Source of the DNA: Actinobacteria bacterium RBG_16_68_21
GTDB taxonomy: Bacteria > Actinomycetota > Acidimicrobiia > Spongiisociales > UBA11373
Length of the DNA stretch: 34,526 nt
Assembly (NCBI GenBank): GCA_001767695.1
Contig: MELR01000007.1
Span: 163,255-197,780, forward strand
Direction: 5' to 3'
Made by a program: the position numbers and the translations under genes. Shown here piece after piece: positions 9,267 through 17,873 of this stretch (position 1 is the first letter of the stretch; every line of letters begins with the position of its first letter). Below the pieces are notes generated by a model. It was not told the DNA's origin. It searched no databases and saw only the letters and a list, made by a program, of their open reading frames with translations.

Positions 9267-9375
9267 CTGGCCTCCCGATCGATCGTGAGCGCTTCGGCCG
9301 GAGTTTCACACACCTTGAGCGGCCGCGTGCCGCCCAGGGACTGCCGCCGGGGTATTCGTGCCGCCCCCCGTCGGG

Positions 9376-9381
9376 TACCGT
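9376..9381 (+). promoter_or_regulatory. -10 box for the nuclease lipoprotein gene
   Basis: TACCGT lies 7 bases before the ATG at 9389, with no ribosome-binding sequence in between. This fits leaderless transcription. Confidence 0.55.
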
Positions 9382-9388
9382 CGCTGCC

Positions 9389-10252
9389 ATGCGTCGACTC
9401 CCAGTCCTGCTCGCCGCGCTTGTCTTCACCTCCTGCGGCGGGGTGACCGGCGTTCCCGCCACCGGTGCAGCAGTCACCACCTCCCCGCTGACCCCCTCCC
9501 CGATGGGTGACGCCACCTCGCCGGAGGGGACGCCTGCCACGGTGGTGACGGTGTTCGACGGCGACTCGATGCTCGTCTCCGAGGGGAGCACCCCCGAGGA
9601 GGTGCGACTGCTGGGCATCAACGCCCCGGAAAGCGGAGAGTGCTTCGGCGATGAGGCCCACGACCTGCTGCAGAGCATGGCCGGCGACCGGGTGGTCCTC
9701 GTCGGCGACGAGCTCGATCAGTACGGGCGCCGACTCGCCTACGTCTACGTCGGGGCGACCAATCTCAACCAGGAGATGCTGCGCGCCGGCGGGGCGATCG
9801 CCCTGAGCGTCGACCATCTGATGCTCACCGACTTCATCGCCACCGAACAGGACGCCACTCTCCGAGGCGTGGGACTCTGGGCACCCGACGCCTGCGGCCC
9901 GGGCACCTCCCGGTCATCCGTGTCGATCTGGACCGTGGAAGCCGACGCCCCCGGGCGGGACGACGAGGACCCCAACGGCGAGTTCGTGGTGATCGCCAAC
10001 TCCGCCGACACGGTCGACATGACCGGCTGGGTGCTGCGCGACGAGTCATCGGTCCACCGATACGTGTTCCCCCAAGGCCTGGTGATCGGCCCCGGCGCCT
10101 TCGTGACGATCCGGTCGGGGTGCGGGGCCGACACCGTTGCAGATCTGTACTGGTGCGCCGGCGGCTCGGTGTGGAACAACGCCGGAGACACCGCCATCCT
10201 CATCGACCCCGAGGGAACGATCGTGTCGCGATACCGCTACCCGGAAGACTGA
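9389..10252 (+). CDS. Secreted lipoprotein with nuclease (SNase-like) and lamin-tail domains
   Basis: The 287-residue product begins MRRLPVLLAALVFTSC, a lipoprotein signal with Cys16 as the lipidation site. It is followed by a Thr/Pro/Ser-rich linker. Residues about 50-170 form a thermonuclease-like domain: VFDGDS, RLLGINAPESGECFG (Arg, Asp/Asn and Glu of the active-site loop) and DQYGRRLAYVYV with the second Arg. Residues about 180-287 match a lamin-tail domain (NGEFVVIANSADTVDMTGW, then GPGAFVTIRSG and VWNNAGDTAILID). Together they suggest a cell-surface calcium-dependent nuclease with a binding domain. The active-site Asp40 position of SNase reads Asn in this loop, so activity should not be assumed. 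Confidence 0.85.
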   Translation: MRRLPVLLAALVFTSCGGVTGVPATGAAVTTSPLTPSPMGDATSPEGTPATVVTVFDGDSMLVSEGSTPEEVRLLGINAPESGECFGDEAHDLLQSMAGDRVVLVGDELDQYGRRLAYVYVGATNLNQEMLRAGGAIALSVDHLMLTDFIATEQDATLRGVGLWAPDACGPGTSRSSVSIWTVEADAPGRDDEDPNGEFVVIANSADTVDMTGWVLRDESSVHRYVFPQGLVIGPGAFVTIRSGCGADTVADLYWCAGGSVWNNAGDTAILIDPEGTIVSRYRYPED

Positions 10253-10257
10253 GACCA

Positions 10258-10383
10258 TTTCCGGTTTCCACTTTCCAGTCGGAGGATCGCCCCTGCCCAT
10301 CGCCAACCGTCGAACTCACCAACTACGAATTCCGAGTTGCGAACATTACGAACTACGAATTGCCAATTGCGAATCGCCACCAG
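10258..10383. repeat. Heptamer tandem array B (about eighteen degenerate units)
   Basis: The region before moaA divides into seven-base units. TTTCCGG, TTTCCAC and TTTCCAG come first, then ATCGCCC, CTGCCCA and TCGCCAA. AACTACG, AATTCCG and AGTTGCG follow, and CGAACTA, CGAATTG, CCAATTG and CGAATCG end the array. The register slips by two bases once near 10347. The 3' half is AT-rich and unlike the surrounding DNA. CCAATTG recurs in two other arrays of the window. Confidence 0.75.
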
Positions 10384-10399
10384 CCATACTCCACCCGCA

Positions 10400-11407
10400 A
10401 TGGATCCTCGCGACACGCTGAATCGACCGCTGCACGACCTGCGCATCTCGGTCACCGACCGGTGCAATTTCCGCTGCACCTATTGCATGCCCAAGGAGGT
10501 CTTCGGACGGGACTACGAGTTCCTGGCGCGCCAACTGTTGCTCACGTTCGAGGAGATCACCCGCCTCACCCGACTGTTCGTCGGCCTCGGAGTCCGCAAA
10601 GTGCGCCTCACCGGCGGAGAGCCCCTCCTCCGCACCGATGTCGAGGAACTGGTGGCGATGCTCGCCGCCATCGAGGGCGTCGACGACCTCACCCTCACCA
10701 CCAATGGCTCCCTGCTGGAGCGCAAGGCCGAGGCCCTGGCCGCAGCCGGGCTCGACCGGGTGACGGTGAGCCTCGACTCTCTGAACGACACCACGTTCCA
10801 GGCCATGAACGATGTCGGGTACCCGGTAGCGAAGGTCCTCGAAGCGATCGAGGCGGCGAGCACTGCCGGTTTGGGGCCGGTGAAGGTCAACGTCGTGGTC
10901 AAACGGGGAGTAAACGACCACGAGGTCGTCGCCATGGCCCGGCACTTCAAGGGGACCCCGCACATCGTGCGCTTCATCGAGTACATGGACGTCGGCCACA
11001 CCAACGGATGGCGCCTCGACGACGTCGTCCCCGCCGCCGACGTGATCGCCACCATCTCGGCGGCGATGCCACTGGAGGCGATCGCCCCCAACTACCCGGG
11101 TGAGGTGGCCAACCGGTACCGCTACGCCGACGGCTCCGGGGAAATCGGAGTGATTGCTTCGGTGACCCGCCCCTTCTGCGGCGGGTGCACCCGCGCCCGT
11201 CTGTCGGCGGAGGGATCGCTCTACACATGTCTGTTCGCCACCGGCGGGCACGACCTCAGGGCGATGCTGCGCGACGGCGCCGACGACGCGGCGATCACCG
11301 CGGCGATCACCGGAGTGTGGGAACGGCGCCGCGATCGCTACTCGGAGATCCGCTCGGCGGCCACCGCCGGCTGGGAAAAGGTGGAGATGTCCTATATCGG
11401 CGGATGA
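10400..11407 (+). CDS. moaA: GTP 3',8-cyclase (molybdenum cofactor biosynthesis protein A)
   Basis: This radical SAM enzyme makes 3',8-cyclo-7,8-dihydro-GTP, the first step of molybdopterin synthesis. The 335-residue product has the SAM cluster motif Cys22-x3-Cys26-x2-Cys29 (in [10 protein letters not shown]) and the LTGGEPLLR motif. The second 4Fe-4S motif near the end is [14 protein letters not shown]...YTC. The C-terminal Gly-Gly needed for activity is present (MSYIGG). I chose ATG 10400 because a reading from 10337 would translate the upstream heptamer array. No other moa gene is in the window. A CATACT sequence 9 bases before the start may be the -10 box. Confidence 0.95.
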   Translation: MDPRDTLNRPLHDLRISVTDRCNFRCTYCMPKEVFGRDYEFLARQLLLTFEEITRLTRLFVGLGVRKVRLTGGEPLLRTDVEELVAMLAAIEGVDDLTLTTNGSLLERKAEALAAAGLDRVTVSLDSLNDTTFQAMNDVGYPVAKVLEAIEAASTAGLGPVKVNVVVKRGVNDHEVVAMARHFKGTPHIVRFIEYMDVGHTNGWRLDDVVPAADVIATISAAMPLEAIAPNYPGEVANRYRYADGSGEIGVIASVTRPFCGGCTRARLSAEGSLYTCLFATGGHDLRAMLRDGADDAAITAAITGVWERRRDRYSEIRSAATAGWEKVEMSYIGG

Positions 11408-11437
11408 GTGGTCCCCCGACTAGCGGTCAAGCCTGAG

Positions 11438-11443
11438 TACCGT
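11438..11443 (+). promoter_or_regulatory. -10 box for the hemolysin III gene
   Basis: TACCGT lies 7 bases before the ATG at 11451, the same box and spacing as at 9376. It argues for ATG 11451 over the GTG at 11442, which lies inside the box. Confidence 0.55.
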
Positions 11444-11450
11444 GCCCGCA

Positions 11451-12122
11451 ATGGAAGCTCACGAGCGCATGCGGCTCGGCAAGATGAACCACCCGGTGCG
11501 CGGATTCATGGACGCTTCGGCTGCTGCGGTTTCCCTCGTAGGGGCTCTCCTCCTGCTGATCCTCAGCAAGGGCGGGGCGTGGCGGCGCCTCTCGCTGTTC
11601 GCCTTCGGGCTGAGCCTGGTGGCGATGTTCACCACCAGTTCGTTGTACCACTCGGTTCCGTGGCGCCAGGTGTGGAAGAAGCGCATGCAGAACCTCGACC
11701 ACACGATGATCCACGTCCTGGTCGCCGGCACGTTCACCCCCATCGCCGGGATCGTGCTCGACGGCTGGCTCCGCTGGACGACACTCGGCGTGCAGTGGGG
11801 CATCGTCGCCTTCGGCGCGTTGTACAAGATGTCCACCAAGAACGAGAAGCACTGGGTGTCGGTGGCGCTCTCCACGACTCAGGGATGGCTGGCGCTGTTG
11901 ATCTTCTGGCCGCTCGCCCAGCGGCTCCCCTGGACTGCGCTGCTACTGATCGGGATCGGAGGGGTGCTCTACACGGTGGGCATGGTGTTCCTGGTGACCG
12001 GCCGCCCCCGGCTCTGGCCCCGGGTATTCTCCTACCACGAGGCGTTCCACGTCTTCGTGATCGGCGCGGCGGCACTCCACTTCGCGGCGATCGTCGGCTG
12101 GGTGTCGCACTACCGAGCCTGA
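11451..12122 (+). CDS. Hemolysin III / PAQR-family membrane protein
   Basis: This is a 223-residue, seven-helix integral membrane protein of the hemolysin III/YqfA branch of PAQR. The conserved motifs are TTSSLYHS in the second helix region, LDHTMIHVLVAGTFTPI, and the C-terminal SYHEAFHVFVIGAAALHF. They supply the Ser, Asp and His residues thought to bind a metal for a hydrolase-like activity. The physiological role in bacteria is poorly defined; membrane homeostasis is one proposal. It has its own promoter and ends 4 bases from the convergent desaturase-like gene. Confidence 0.92.
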   Translation: MEAHERMRLGKMNHPVRGFMDASAAAVSLVGALLLLILSKGGAWRRLSLFAFGLSLVAMFTTSSLYHSVPWRQVWKKRMQNLDHTMIHVLVAGTFTPIAGIVLDGWLRWTTLGVQWGIVAFGALYKMSTKNEKHWVSVALSTTQGWLALLIFWPLAQRLPWTALLLIGIGGVLYTVGMVFLVTGRPRLWPRVFSYHEAFHVFVIGAAALHFAAIVGWVSHYRA

Positions 12123-12126
12123 CGAC

Positions 12127-13029
12127 TCAGGCGGAGGCCATCCCCATTCGCCGCTCGAAGACCTCCGCCTTGCGCATCACCTGAGCGGGGATCGCCATCA
12201 CCTTCTCCTGCAGCTCCTGCGCCTTGACGTTGAGCCCGGTGAGGTGCTCGATCCCCCAGTCGCGCAGCAGCGGCAGCAGCACCTTGTCGTGGTGGATGCG
12301 GAGGTTGTAGACCCCGGCTCTGGCCATCTCGACGGCGCGGCGAACGAATCCGGGAATCACCGTGCCCGGCATCGTGAAGTTGGAGAACACCCGCTGCACG
12401 GCTTCGAGCATCGTCTCCGGCTCCTGCTCGAGAAGAGCAGCCGCCACCCCCCGATAGAAGAGGAAGTGGTGGTTCTCGTCGGCAGCGATCCGGGCCATGA
12501 TCCGGTAGGCGACCTCGTCGTCGGCGAGTACGCCGGCGTTGCGATGACTCACCCGGGTGGCCAGCTCCTGGGCCGATGTGTACACGAACAGCGCGGGTAT
12601 GTCATTACGCCCGGTGTGGTGCCCCTCTTCCATGGTGGCCAACCGGTCATCCTCGAGTGCCTTCGGATCACAGTTGCGTGAGGTGAGCAGGTATGAGCGC
12701 AAAGCGATCGAGTGCTGGGCCTCTTCCGCGGTCCACAGATGGGTCCACCGCTCCAGCGCCGATCCCTCCGGCATGTGGGAGGCGATCTCGGCGTGGTAGT
12801 AGGGCAGGTTGTCCTCGGTGAGCAGGTTGAGCACCAGCGAGGTCCGCACTTCGGGTGAGAGCGAGGCCTGGCTCTCCTCCCACGGCTCGGCGATGTAGGA
12901 GCGGCCTTGCTCCCAGGGGACGTACTCGTGGGCGTACCAGTGCTCGCGCCGCTCGCGGTGCTCGGCCATGAGCCTTTCGACGGTCGGTTCGACGGCGACG
13001 ACGAGCTCGAGGTCGTTCTGTCTGGTCAC
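12127..13029 (-). CDS. Soluble diiron acyl-ACP-desaturase-like protein
   Basis: This is a ferritin-like diiron enzyme of the acyl-ACP desaturase family (300 residues). The ligand set is visible: Glu72 in TEDNLP, Glu103-x2-His106 in AEEAQHS, Glu155 in SAQELATRV, and Glu185-x2-His188 in ADENHHF. In actinobacteria such proteins introduce a double bond into ACP-bound fatty acids. The start is GTG 13029, chosen because AAGGGG stands 5 bases before it. An ATG at 13074 would add 15 residues without such support. It lies 115 bases after the MIO lyase gene on the same strand and may be transcribed separately. Confidence 0.9.
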   Translation of the reverse strand: MTRQNDLELVVAVEPTVERLMAEHRERREHWYAHEYVPWEQGRSYIAEPWEESQASLSPEVRTSLVLNLLTEDNLPYYHAEIASHMPEGSALERWTHLWTAEEAQHSIALRSYLLTSRNCDPKALEDDRLATMEEGHHTGRNDIPALFVYTSAQELATRVSHRNAGVLADDEVAYRIMARIAADENHHFLFYRGVAAALLEQEPETMLEAVQRVFSNFTMPGTVIPGFVRRAVEMARAGVYNLRIHHDKVLLPLLRDWGIEHLTGLNVKAQELQEKVMAIPAQVMRKAEVFERRMGMASA

Positions 13030-13034
13030 GGGAT

Positions 13035-13040
13035 CCCCTT
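13035..13040 (-). promoter_or_regulatory. Ribosome-binding site deciding the desaturase start
   Basis: AAGGGG on the minus strand, 5 bases before GTG 13029, supports that codon over ATG 13074. Confidence 0.6.
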
Positions 13041-13144
13041 CGGCCGGAGAATGCACACCCGGCCCGGTCACCATAGCGATTCGGGGGTGTTGCGCCGGGT
13101 CGGGGTCAGCGCCGATCGCCCGGCCCTCAGGAAAGGAATCGGCC

Positions 13145-14668
13145 TCAGCCCAGGCTGCCGACGACTGATTCCACCGCCTCGAGGATCTCGCCGGACTTCA
13201 CCAGTGCCTTCATCGTGTTGTGGTCGGAGTAGAGCGGCCGGTCGACATCGAGATGCGCGACGTGGCGGCGGACGACCTCCCGGGCGGCGGCCACTCCCCT
13301 GCCCGGGGTGAAATCGCGGAAGTCGAGCGCCTGCGCCGCTCCCATGAACTCGATCCCCAGCACCCCGTATGCGTTGTCCAGGATCTGGCGGTTCTTGAGG
13401 GCGGTGTTCATGCCCATCGAAACGAAGTCCTCCTGATCGGCGGCGGCCGGTATCGATTGGATGCTGGCGGGCGCGCTGAGAATGCGCTGCTCCACGATCA
13501 GCATGTCGGCCGTGTACTGGCTGAGCATCATGCCGGACATCATGCCGGCGCCCTTGGTCAGGAACGGGGGCAGACCGACGCTCAACGCCGGGTTCGTCAG
13601 GCGGTTGAAACGGCGCTCGGCGAGCACACAGACCATCGTGATTGCCACTCCGGCGAGATCCATCGGCAGGCTGACCGGGGTTCCCTGGAAGTTGGCCCCC
13701 GTCAGCGTCAGGTTCTCTTCGGGCAGGAAGATCGGATTGTCGCCCACGCCGTTCAGTTCGGTCTCGACCTGGACCTTGGCGTAGGCGATGGCGTCGTGAG
13801 CGGCGCCGATCACCTGGGGGGTCGAGCGCATCGAGTAGGCGTCCTGCACCTTGACCTTCACCTTGCCGGTCACCAGGTCGCTGCCCGCGAGGCACCTGCT
13901 GATCGCGTTCGCGCTGCGGATGGCGCCGGCGAACCCCCGCACCCGATGGAGGCGCTCGTCGTAGGGCTTCATGTTTGCCAGCAACGCCTCGAGACTCATC
14001 GCGCAGGCGATCTCGGCTTGCTTGAGCCAGCGGTTCATGTCGTAGAGGTGAAGGGCGCTCATCGCGGTGAGCACGTTGGAGCCGTTGATGGTGGCCAGCC
14101 CGTCACGGGCCTGCAGTCCAGGGACGGGGATGGCTGCCTTGTCCAGGGCCGCCTTGCCGGGCAGGCGCTCGCCCCGATAGAAGGCCTCGCCTTCGCCCAT
14201 CAGCAGCAGGGCGATCTGCGACATGGGGGCGAGGTCGCCGGAGGCGCCGACCGAGCCCTTCTCGCACACCACCGGAGTGACCCCCCGGTTCAACATCTCC
14301 ACCAGGGTCAGCGTGATCTCGGGACGGCAACCGGAATTCCCGTGCGCATGGACGTTGATCCGTCCCGCCATGGCGGCGCGCACGTACTCCTCCGACAGCG
14401 GCTCGCCGATGCCGGCGGCGTGGTTGTAGATCAGGTACCTCTGGAAGTTCTCGACCTGTTCGTCGGTCAGCACGACCTCGGAGAACTCCCCGATCCCGGT
14501 GTTGACCCCGTACATGATCTCGTGGGCCGCCACCTTCTCCTCCAACATGCGGCGGCACACCTTGATGCGTTCCAGGGCCTCGGGGTGGAGCGCGACCTCT
14601 TCGCCGTGGCGGGCGATCCGCTCCAGTTTCTCGACCGTCAGACTCTGCCCGTCCAGCACGATCGTCAT
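13145..14668 (-). CDS. MIO-type aromatic amino acid ammonia-lyase (HAL family)
   Basis: This is a 507-residue member of the histidine/phenylalanine ammonia-lyase superfamily. The Ala142-Ser143-Gly144 triad, in GSVGASGDLAP, self-cyclises to the MIO electrophile. The catalytic Tyr53 is in MYGVNTGIG, and SGMMLSQYTA and QEDFVSMG form the rest of the active site. The substrate-selector region reads YNHAAGIG, with His83 as in histidine lyases but Asn where they have Ser. QEDFVSMG replaces the usual QEDHVSMG. There is no hutU, hutI or hutG nearby. The substrate may therefore be histidine or another aromatic amino acid, and an aminomutase is possible. ATG 14668 is preceded by an AGCGAGG ribosome-binding site. 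It probably shares an operon with the upstream aldehyde dehydrogenase. Confidence 0.85.
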   Translation of the reverse strand: MTIVLDGQSLTVEKLERIARHGEEVALHPEALERIKVCRRMLEEKVAAHEIMYGVNTGIGEFSEVVLTDEQVENFQRYLIYNHAAGIGEPLSEEYVRAAMAGRINVHAHGNSGCRPEITLTLVEMLNRGVTPVVCEKGSVGASGDLAPMSQIALLLMGEGEAFYRGERLPGKAALDKAAIPVPGLQARDGLATINGSNVLTAMSALHLYDMNRWLKQAEIACAMSLEALLANMKPYDERLHRVRGFAGAIRSANAISRCLAGSDLVTGKVKVKVQDAYSMRSTPQVIGAAHDAIAYAKVQVETELNGVGDNPIFLPEENLTLTGANFQGTPVSLPMDLAGVAITMVCVLAERRFNRLTNPALSVGLPPFLTKGAGMMSGMMLSQYTADMLIVEQRILSAPASIQSIPAAADQEDFVSMGMNTALKNRQILDNAYGVLGIEFMGAAQALDFRDFTPGRGVAAAREVVRRHVAHLDVDRPLYSDHNTMKALVKSGEILEAVESVVGSLG

Positions 14669-14747
14669 GAGCACCTCGCTGAGTCGACACCCACCAATGC
14701 GTCCACCCGGGTCGACGTCCGGCCCTCCGTCTCGCGGTGAGGCGGGC

Positions 14748-16304
14748 TCATCGGGTCACCCACCGCTCGGCAACCGTCTTCATCTCCATGAAGAGCCGTA
14801 GATAGTCGGGCCCTCCCGCCTTGGCATTCGATCCCGACATGTTGAACCCGCCGAAAGGTTGCACGCCCACCAGGGCACCGGTGATCTTGCGATTGATGTA
14901 CAGGTTGCCGACGTGGAACTCCCGGCGGGCGCGTTCGATGCGACTGCGGTCACGGGAGTAGACGCCGCCGGTGAGACCGAACTCGGTGCCGTTGGCGATC
15001 TCCAGCGCATGGTCGAAGTCCCGAGCCTCGATCACCGACAGCACCGGTCCGAAGATCTCGTGCTGGGCGAGGCGAGCCTCGGGCGCGACGCCGGCAAACA
15101 CCGTCGGCTGGATGTACCAGCCTCCGTCGCGGTCGATGGTCGATCCGCCGGTCGCCAGGGTCGCCTCGCTCTTGCCCTTGGCGATTTCGGCGAGGATCGC
15201 CTTGTGCTGCGCCGCGGAGATCACCGGCCCCACCGCCCGGTTCTCGACGGGCGGTCCGACCTCCAGCGCCTCCGCCCCCTTCACGACGCCGTCGAGCACC
15301 TCGTCGTGGATGGGCTTCACCAGGATGAGTCGCGACGCCGCCGAGCACTTCTGGCCTTGGAATCCGAAGGCGGAGCGGACCGCGTCGGCCACCGCCGCCT
15401 TCAGATCGGCGGTCTCGTCGACGATCATCGCGTCCTTACCGCCCATCTCCATGTAGGCCCGCTTCAGCCACTTCTGACCGGGATTCACCTTGGCCGACCG
15501 CTCGGCGATGCGCAGGCCGACCTCCTTCGACCCGGTGAAGTTGATGAACCTGGTCAACGGGTGGTCGACCAGGAAGTCGCCCACCTCGCCGCCCGGACCG
15601 GGCAGGTAGTTGATGACTCCCGGAGGAATGCCCGCCTCGGCCACCATCTGCATCCAGCGGGCACCGATCACCGGGGTGTTGGAGGCGGGCTTGACGACGA
15701 CCGTGTTGCCGGCGAGAACCGGTCCCATCGCCATCCCGATGAGGATTGCTCCGGGGAAGTTCCACGGTGGGATGACCACCCCCGCCCCGATCGGCTGGAG
15801 GTGCGACTCGTTGTCCTCGCCCTTCCAGTGGACCGTTCGCACCGGCCGGGCCAATCGGATCGCCTGGCGGGCGTAGTAGTCCACGAAGTCGATCGCCTCG
15901 GCGACGTCGGCCTCCGCCTCGAGCCAGTTCTTGCCCGCCTCCCAGGTCTCGATGGCGGCCAGCTCGTATTTGTGGCGGCGCATGATGGCGGCGAGCTTCA
16001 CGCCGTAGCGAGCGCGTTTCGTTGCATCCAGCGCCGCCCATGTCGGAAACGCCGCCCAGGCCGCCTGCAGGGCCTGCTCCGCCTCGGCAACGCCTGCGGC
16101 GGCGATCGTTCCCACTACCTCGGCGGGCTTGGCCGGATTGACGCTGTCGATGGCGCGCCCTGTGTGGGAGACCTCCCCGTCGATGACCAGCCCGTATGAG
16201 GCACCGAGCCGGTCGGCGACGCCGGCGAGAGCGAGCTCGAACGCGGTCTTGTTGGCCGGGATCGTGAAGTCGGAGTAGGCCTCGGGGTAATACGGCTCGA
16301 ACAT
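14748..16304 (-). CDS. L-glutamate gamma-semialdehyde (1-pyrroline-5-carboxylate) dehydrogenase
   Basis: This is an NAD(P)-dependent aldehyde dehydrogenase of the P5C dehydrogenase type (518 residues), which would oxidise glutamate semialdehyde to glutamate in proline or arginine breakdown. The N-terminus has the YxF-rich start MFEPYYPEAYSDF. The cofactor region PPWNFPGAI, NTVVVKPAS and FTGSKEVG follows. The general base lies in MEMGGKDAMIV and the nucleophile is Cys320 in GFQGQKCSAASR. ATG 16304 has GAGGAG 5 bases upstream. A reading from 16406 would overlap the MFS gene and is rejected. No proline dehydrogenase is nearby. Its neighbour is a MIO lyase, which is unusual. Confidence 0.92.
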   Translation of the reverse strand: MFEPYYPEAYSDFTIPANKTAFELALAGVADRLGASYGLVIDGEVSHTGRAIDSVNPAKPAEVVGTIAAAGVAEAEQALQAAWAAFPTWAALDATKRARYGVKLAAIMRRHKYELAAIETWEAGKNWLEAEADVAEAIDFVDYYARQAIRLARPVRTVHWKGEDNESHLQPIGAGVVIPPWNFPGAILIGMAMGPVLAGNTVVVKPASNTPVIGARWMQMVAEAGIPPGVINYLPGPGGEVGDFLVDHPLTRFINFTGSKEVGLRIAERSAKVNPGQKWLKRAYMEMGGKDAMIVDETADLKAAVADAVRSAFGFQGQKCSAASRLILVKPIHDEVLDGVVKGAEALEVGPPVENRAVGPVISAAQHKAILAEIAKGKSEATLATGGSTIDRDGGWYIQPTVFAGVAPEARLAQHEIFGPVLSVIEARDFDHALEIANGTEFGLTGGVYSRDRSRIERARREFHVGNLYINRKITGALVGVQPFGGFNMSGSNAKAGGPDYLRLFMEMKTVAERWVTR

Positions 16305-16353
16305 CAGGCTCCTCGGTCGGGAATCCGTGTCCAAGTATCGCGGATGAAGCCGT

Positions 16354-17637
16354 TCAGCCCGCCACCAGATCGGATACCGGCCACTCTCGGGGCCGGTCGT
16401 CGACACCCTGCAGGACCCAGCGGCCGATCACGATGAAGCCGATCAGGGTGCCGAGGGCGACCTCGCGGGGAAGACCGAAGACGGTGACGACTATCCCCCA
16501 CATCAGCGGGCCGAGGAAGGTGGCGAATCGCCCCACCGTCGCATACAGCCCGTAGAACTCGCCCAGGTAGCGGGGCGGGGAGATCCGCTGCATGTAGACC
16601 CGATCCGCCGCCCAGGTGGCGCCGAGGGCGAGGCCGCCCAGTGCGCCAAGGGGCCAAGCGAGAGCCTTCACTCCCGACGCCCCGGCCACCACCCCGATCC
16701 CCAACGCGAGCATCCATGCGTAGAGCACACCGTGGAGCAGCCGCCGCGGGCCGAAACGATCCACGAACCTGCCACCGGTGAACCCCCCGACGATCGCCGC
16801 GGAGATGGCGACGGTGAGCAGGGCCTCGAGGTCGCCCGAGGTGAACCCGAGTTCCTCCTTGGCGTAGATCGTCAGATAGCCGCCGATGAGCGTGTTGACC
16901 GCGTCCGTATAGAAGAACCGGCCGATCAGGAACCGGGCAACCCCCCGATAGGTACGCGCCTTCCGCCACGAGCGGACGAGGCGTTGCGCGCTGGAGGTGA
17001 ACGACGGCGGCTTGCCCGACTCCCGGGGTCGGGGCCGCTCCTTCACGAACAGGAACGTGGGGAGAGCGAACAGCAGGAAGGCCAACGCGATCGCCTTGAA
17101 GACGAAGGAGTGACCGTGGGTGTCGAGGAACAACGCGCCGATGGCGACGGCGACGAACGACCCGAGGTAGCCGACGGCGATGCCGACTCCCGACACGATC
17201 CCCACGTTCTGCGGAGTGGACACATCGGGAAGGAGCGCGTCGTACACCACCGACCCGAGGTTGAACCCGACCACGGCGAGGGAGAAGAGAGCGAGCGACC
17301 CGACGACGCCTGCCGTTGCCAGGAAGTAGGTGGGGACCACCGCGAGGAAGGTCAGCGGGATCAGGTAGCGGATGCGCTGCCCGCGGTGATCGCTGCGCGA
17401 CCCGATCCACGGCCCGAGGACGATCACCGTCACCATGGCCACGTCGAGGGCGATGGTCAGGGCCAGGTCGGCGGGATCGTCGAATCGCGAGGTCAGCCAG
17501 CGGGGGAGGCCGGCCTCATTGTCGGTGAGCCAATCGGCGAAGTAGAGGGATCCCACACCCAGGGCAAAGACGGTGTTTGCCAGGTCGTAGATGGTCCACG
17601 AAACGACGCTGAGCCTGGTGGGCCGCCACGGATGCAC
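16354..17637 (-). CDS. MFS transporter, UMF1-like (second copy)
   Basis: This is a 427-residue, twelve-helix transporter of the UMF1/Atg22-like MFS branch. The family N-terminus appears as SWTIYDLANTVFALGV. A GSRSDHRGQR loop is in the MFS motif A position and VYDALLPDVS matches the YDGFLPDIT segment of the copy at 5350. It is clearly divergent from that copy, so it is not a recent duplicate. The start is GTG 17637, 6 bases after a TAGCGT box. It is followed after 49 bases by the P5C dehydrogenase gene. Export or import of an amino acid related to the neighbouring catabolic genes is plausible but not shown. Confidence 0.87.
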   Translation of the reverse strand: MHPWRPTRLSVVSWTIYDLANTVFALGVGSLYFADWLTDNEAGLPRWLTSRFDDPADLALTIALDVAMVTVIVLGPWIGSRSDHRGQRIRYLIPLTFLAVVPTYFLATAGVVGSLALFSLAVVGFNLGSVVYDALLPDVSTPQNVGIVSGVGIAVGYLGSFVAVAIGALFLDTHGHSFVFKAIALAFLLFALPTFLFVKERPRPRESGKPPSFTSSAQRLVRSWRKARTYRGVARFLIGRFFYTDAVNTLIGGYLTIYAKEELGFTSGDLEALLTVAISAAIVGGFTGGRFVDRFGPRRLLHGVLYAWMLALGIGVVAGASGVKALAWPLGALGGLALGATWAADRVYMQRISPPRYLGEFYGLYATVGRFATFLGPLMWGIVVTVFGLPREVALGTLIGFIVIGRWVLQGVDDRPREWPVSDLVAG

Positions 17638-17643
17638 CGGGCG

Positions 17644-17649
17644 ACGCTA
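17644..17649 (-). promoter_or_regulatory. -10 box for the second UMF1 transporter gene
   Basis: TAGCGT on the minus strand lies 6 bases before GTG 17637. It identifies the start codon and fits leaderless transcription. Confidence 0.55.
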
Positions 17650-17669
17650 CCAGTCGGCTGTTGCCTCCC

Positions 17670-17810
17670 TCAGGCGGCGACGAACAGCGGCAACGGGCCG
17701 CACAGCGCACACTCGGCCGCCGGGCAGCGATCGACCTCGACGGCATCGAGGCCGAGCCCCGCCAGCCACCGCTCGACCGGGGTCAGGGTGATCGGGATCA
17801 TCGGGTTCAT
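17670..17810 (-). CDS. Small Cys-containing protein of unknown function (46 residues)
   Basis: I do not recognise this protein. Its reading frame gives 46 residues beginning MNPMIPITLTPVERWLAG. A CPAAECALCG motif lies near the C-terminus, three cysteines that could bind a metal. A TACGGT box ends 6 bases before the ATG, the same arrangement as at well-supported genes here, which is the main reason to call it. Longer readings start upstream in poor sequence. It lies 32 bases ahead of the UMF1 transporter on the same strand and diverges from the DUF2237 gene. It could be a chance frame in GC-rich DNA. Confidence 0.5.
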   Translation of the reverse strand: MNPMIPITLTPVERWLAGLGLDAVEVDRCPAAECALCGPLPLFVAA

Positions 17811-17816
17811 GGTGCA

Positions 17817-17822
17817 ACCGTA
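17817..17822 (-). promoter_or_regulatory. -10 box for the 46-residue gene
   Basis: TACGGT on the minus strand lies 6 bases before ATG 17810. It is the only transcription signal supporting that small gene. Confidence 0.4.
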
Positions 17823-17873
17823 CGACCCGGGTGTGACAAGAAGGGCGGAACAGGCGAAGAATCTGATGAGAGA

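Noticed and set aside
10337-10399. N-terminal extension of moaA
   Set aside because: It translates the heptamer array. The family begins near the ATG at 10400, about 20 residues before the first cluster cysteine.
13220-14740. 506-codon plus-strand frame opposite the MIO lyase
   Set aside because: The lyase on the other strand has full family motifs; this frame has none.
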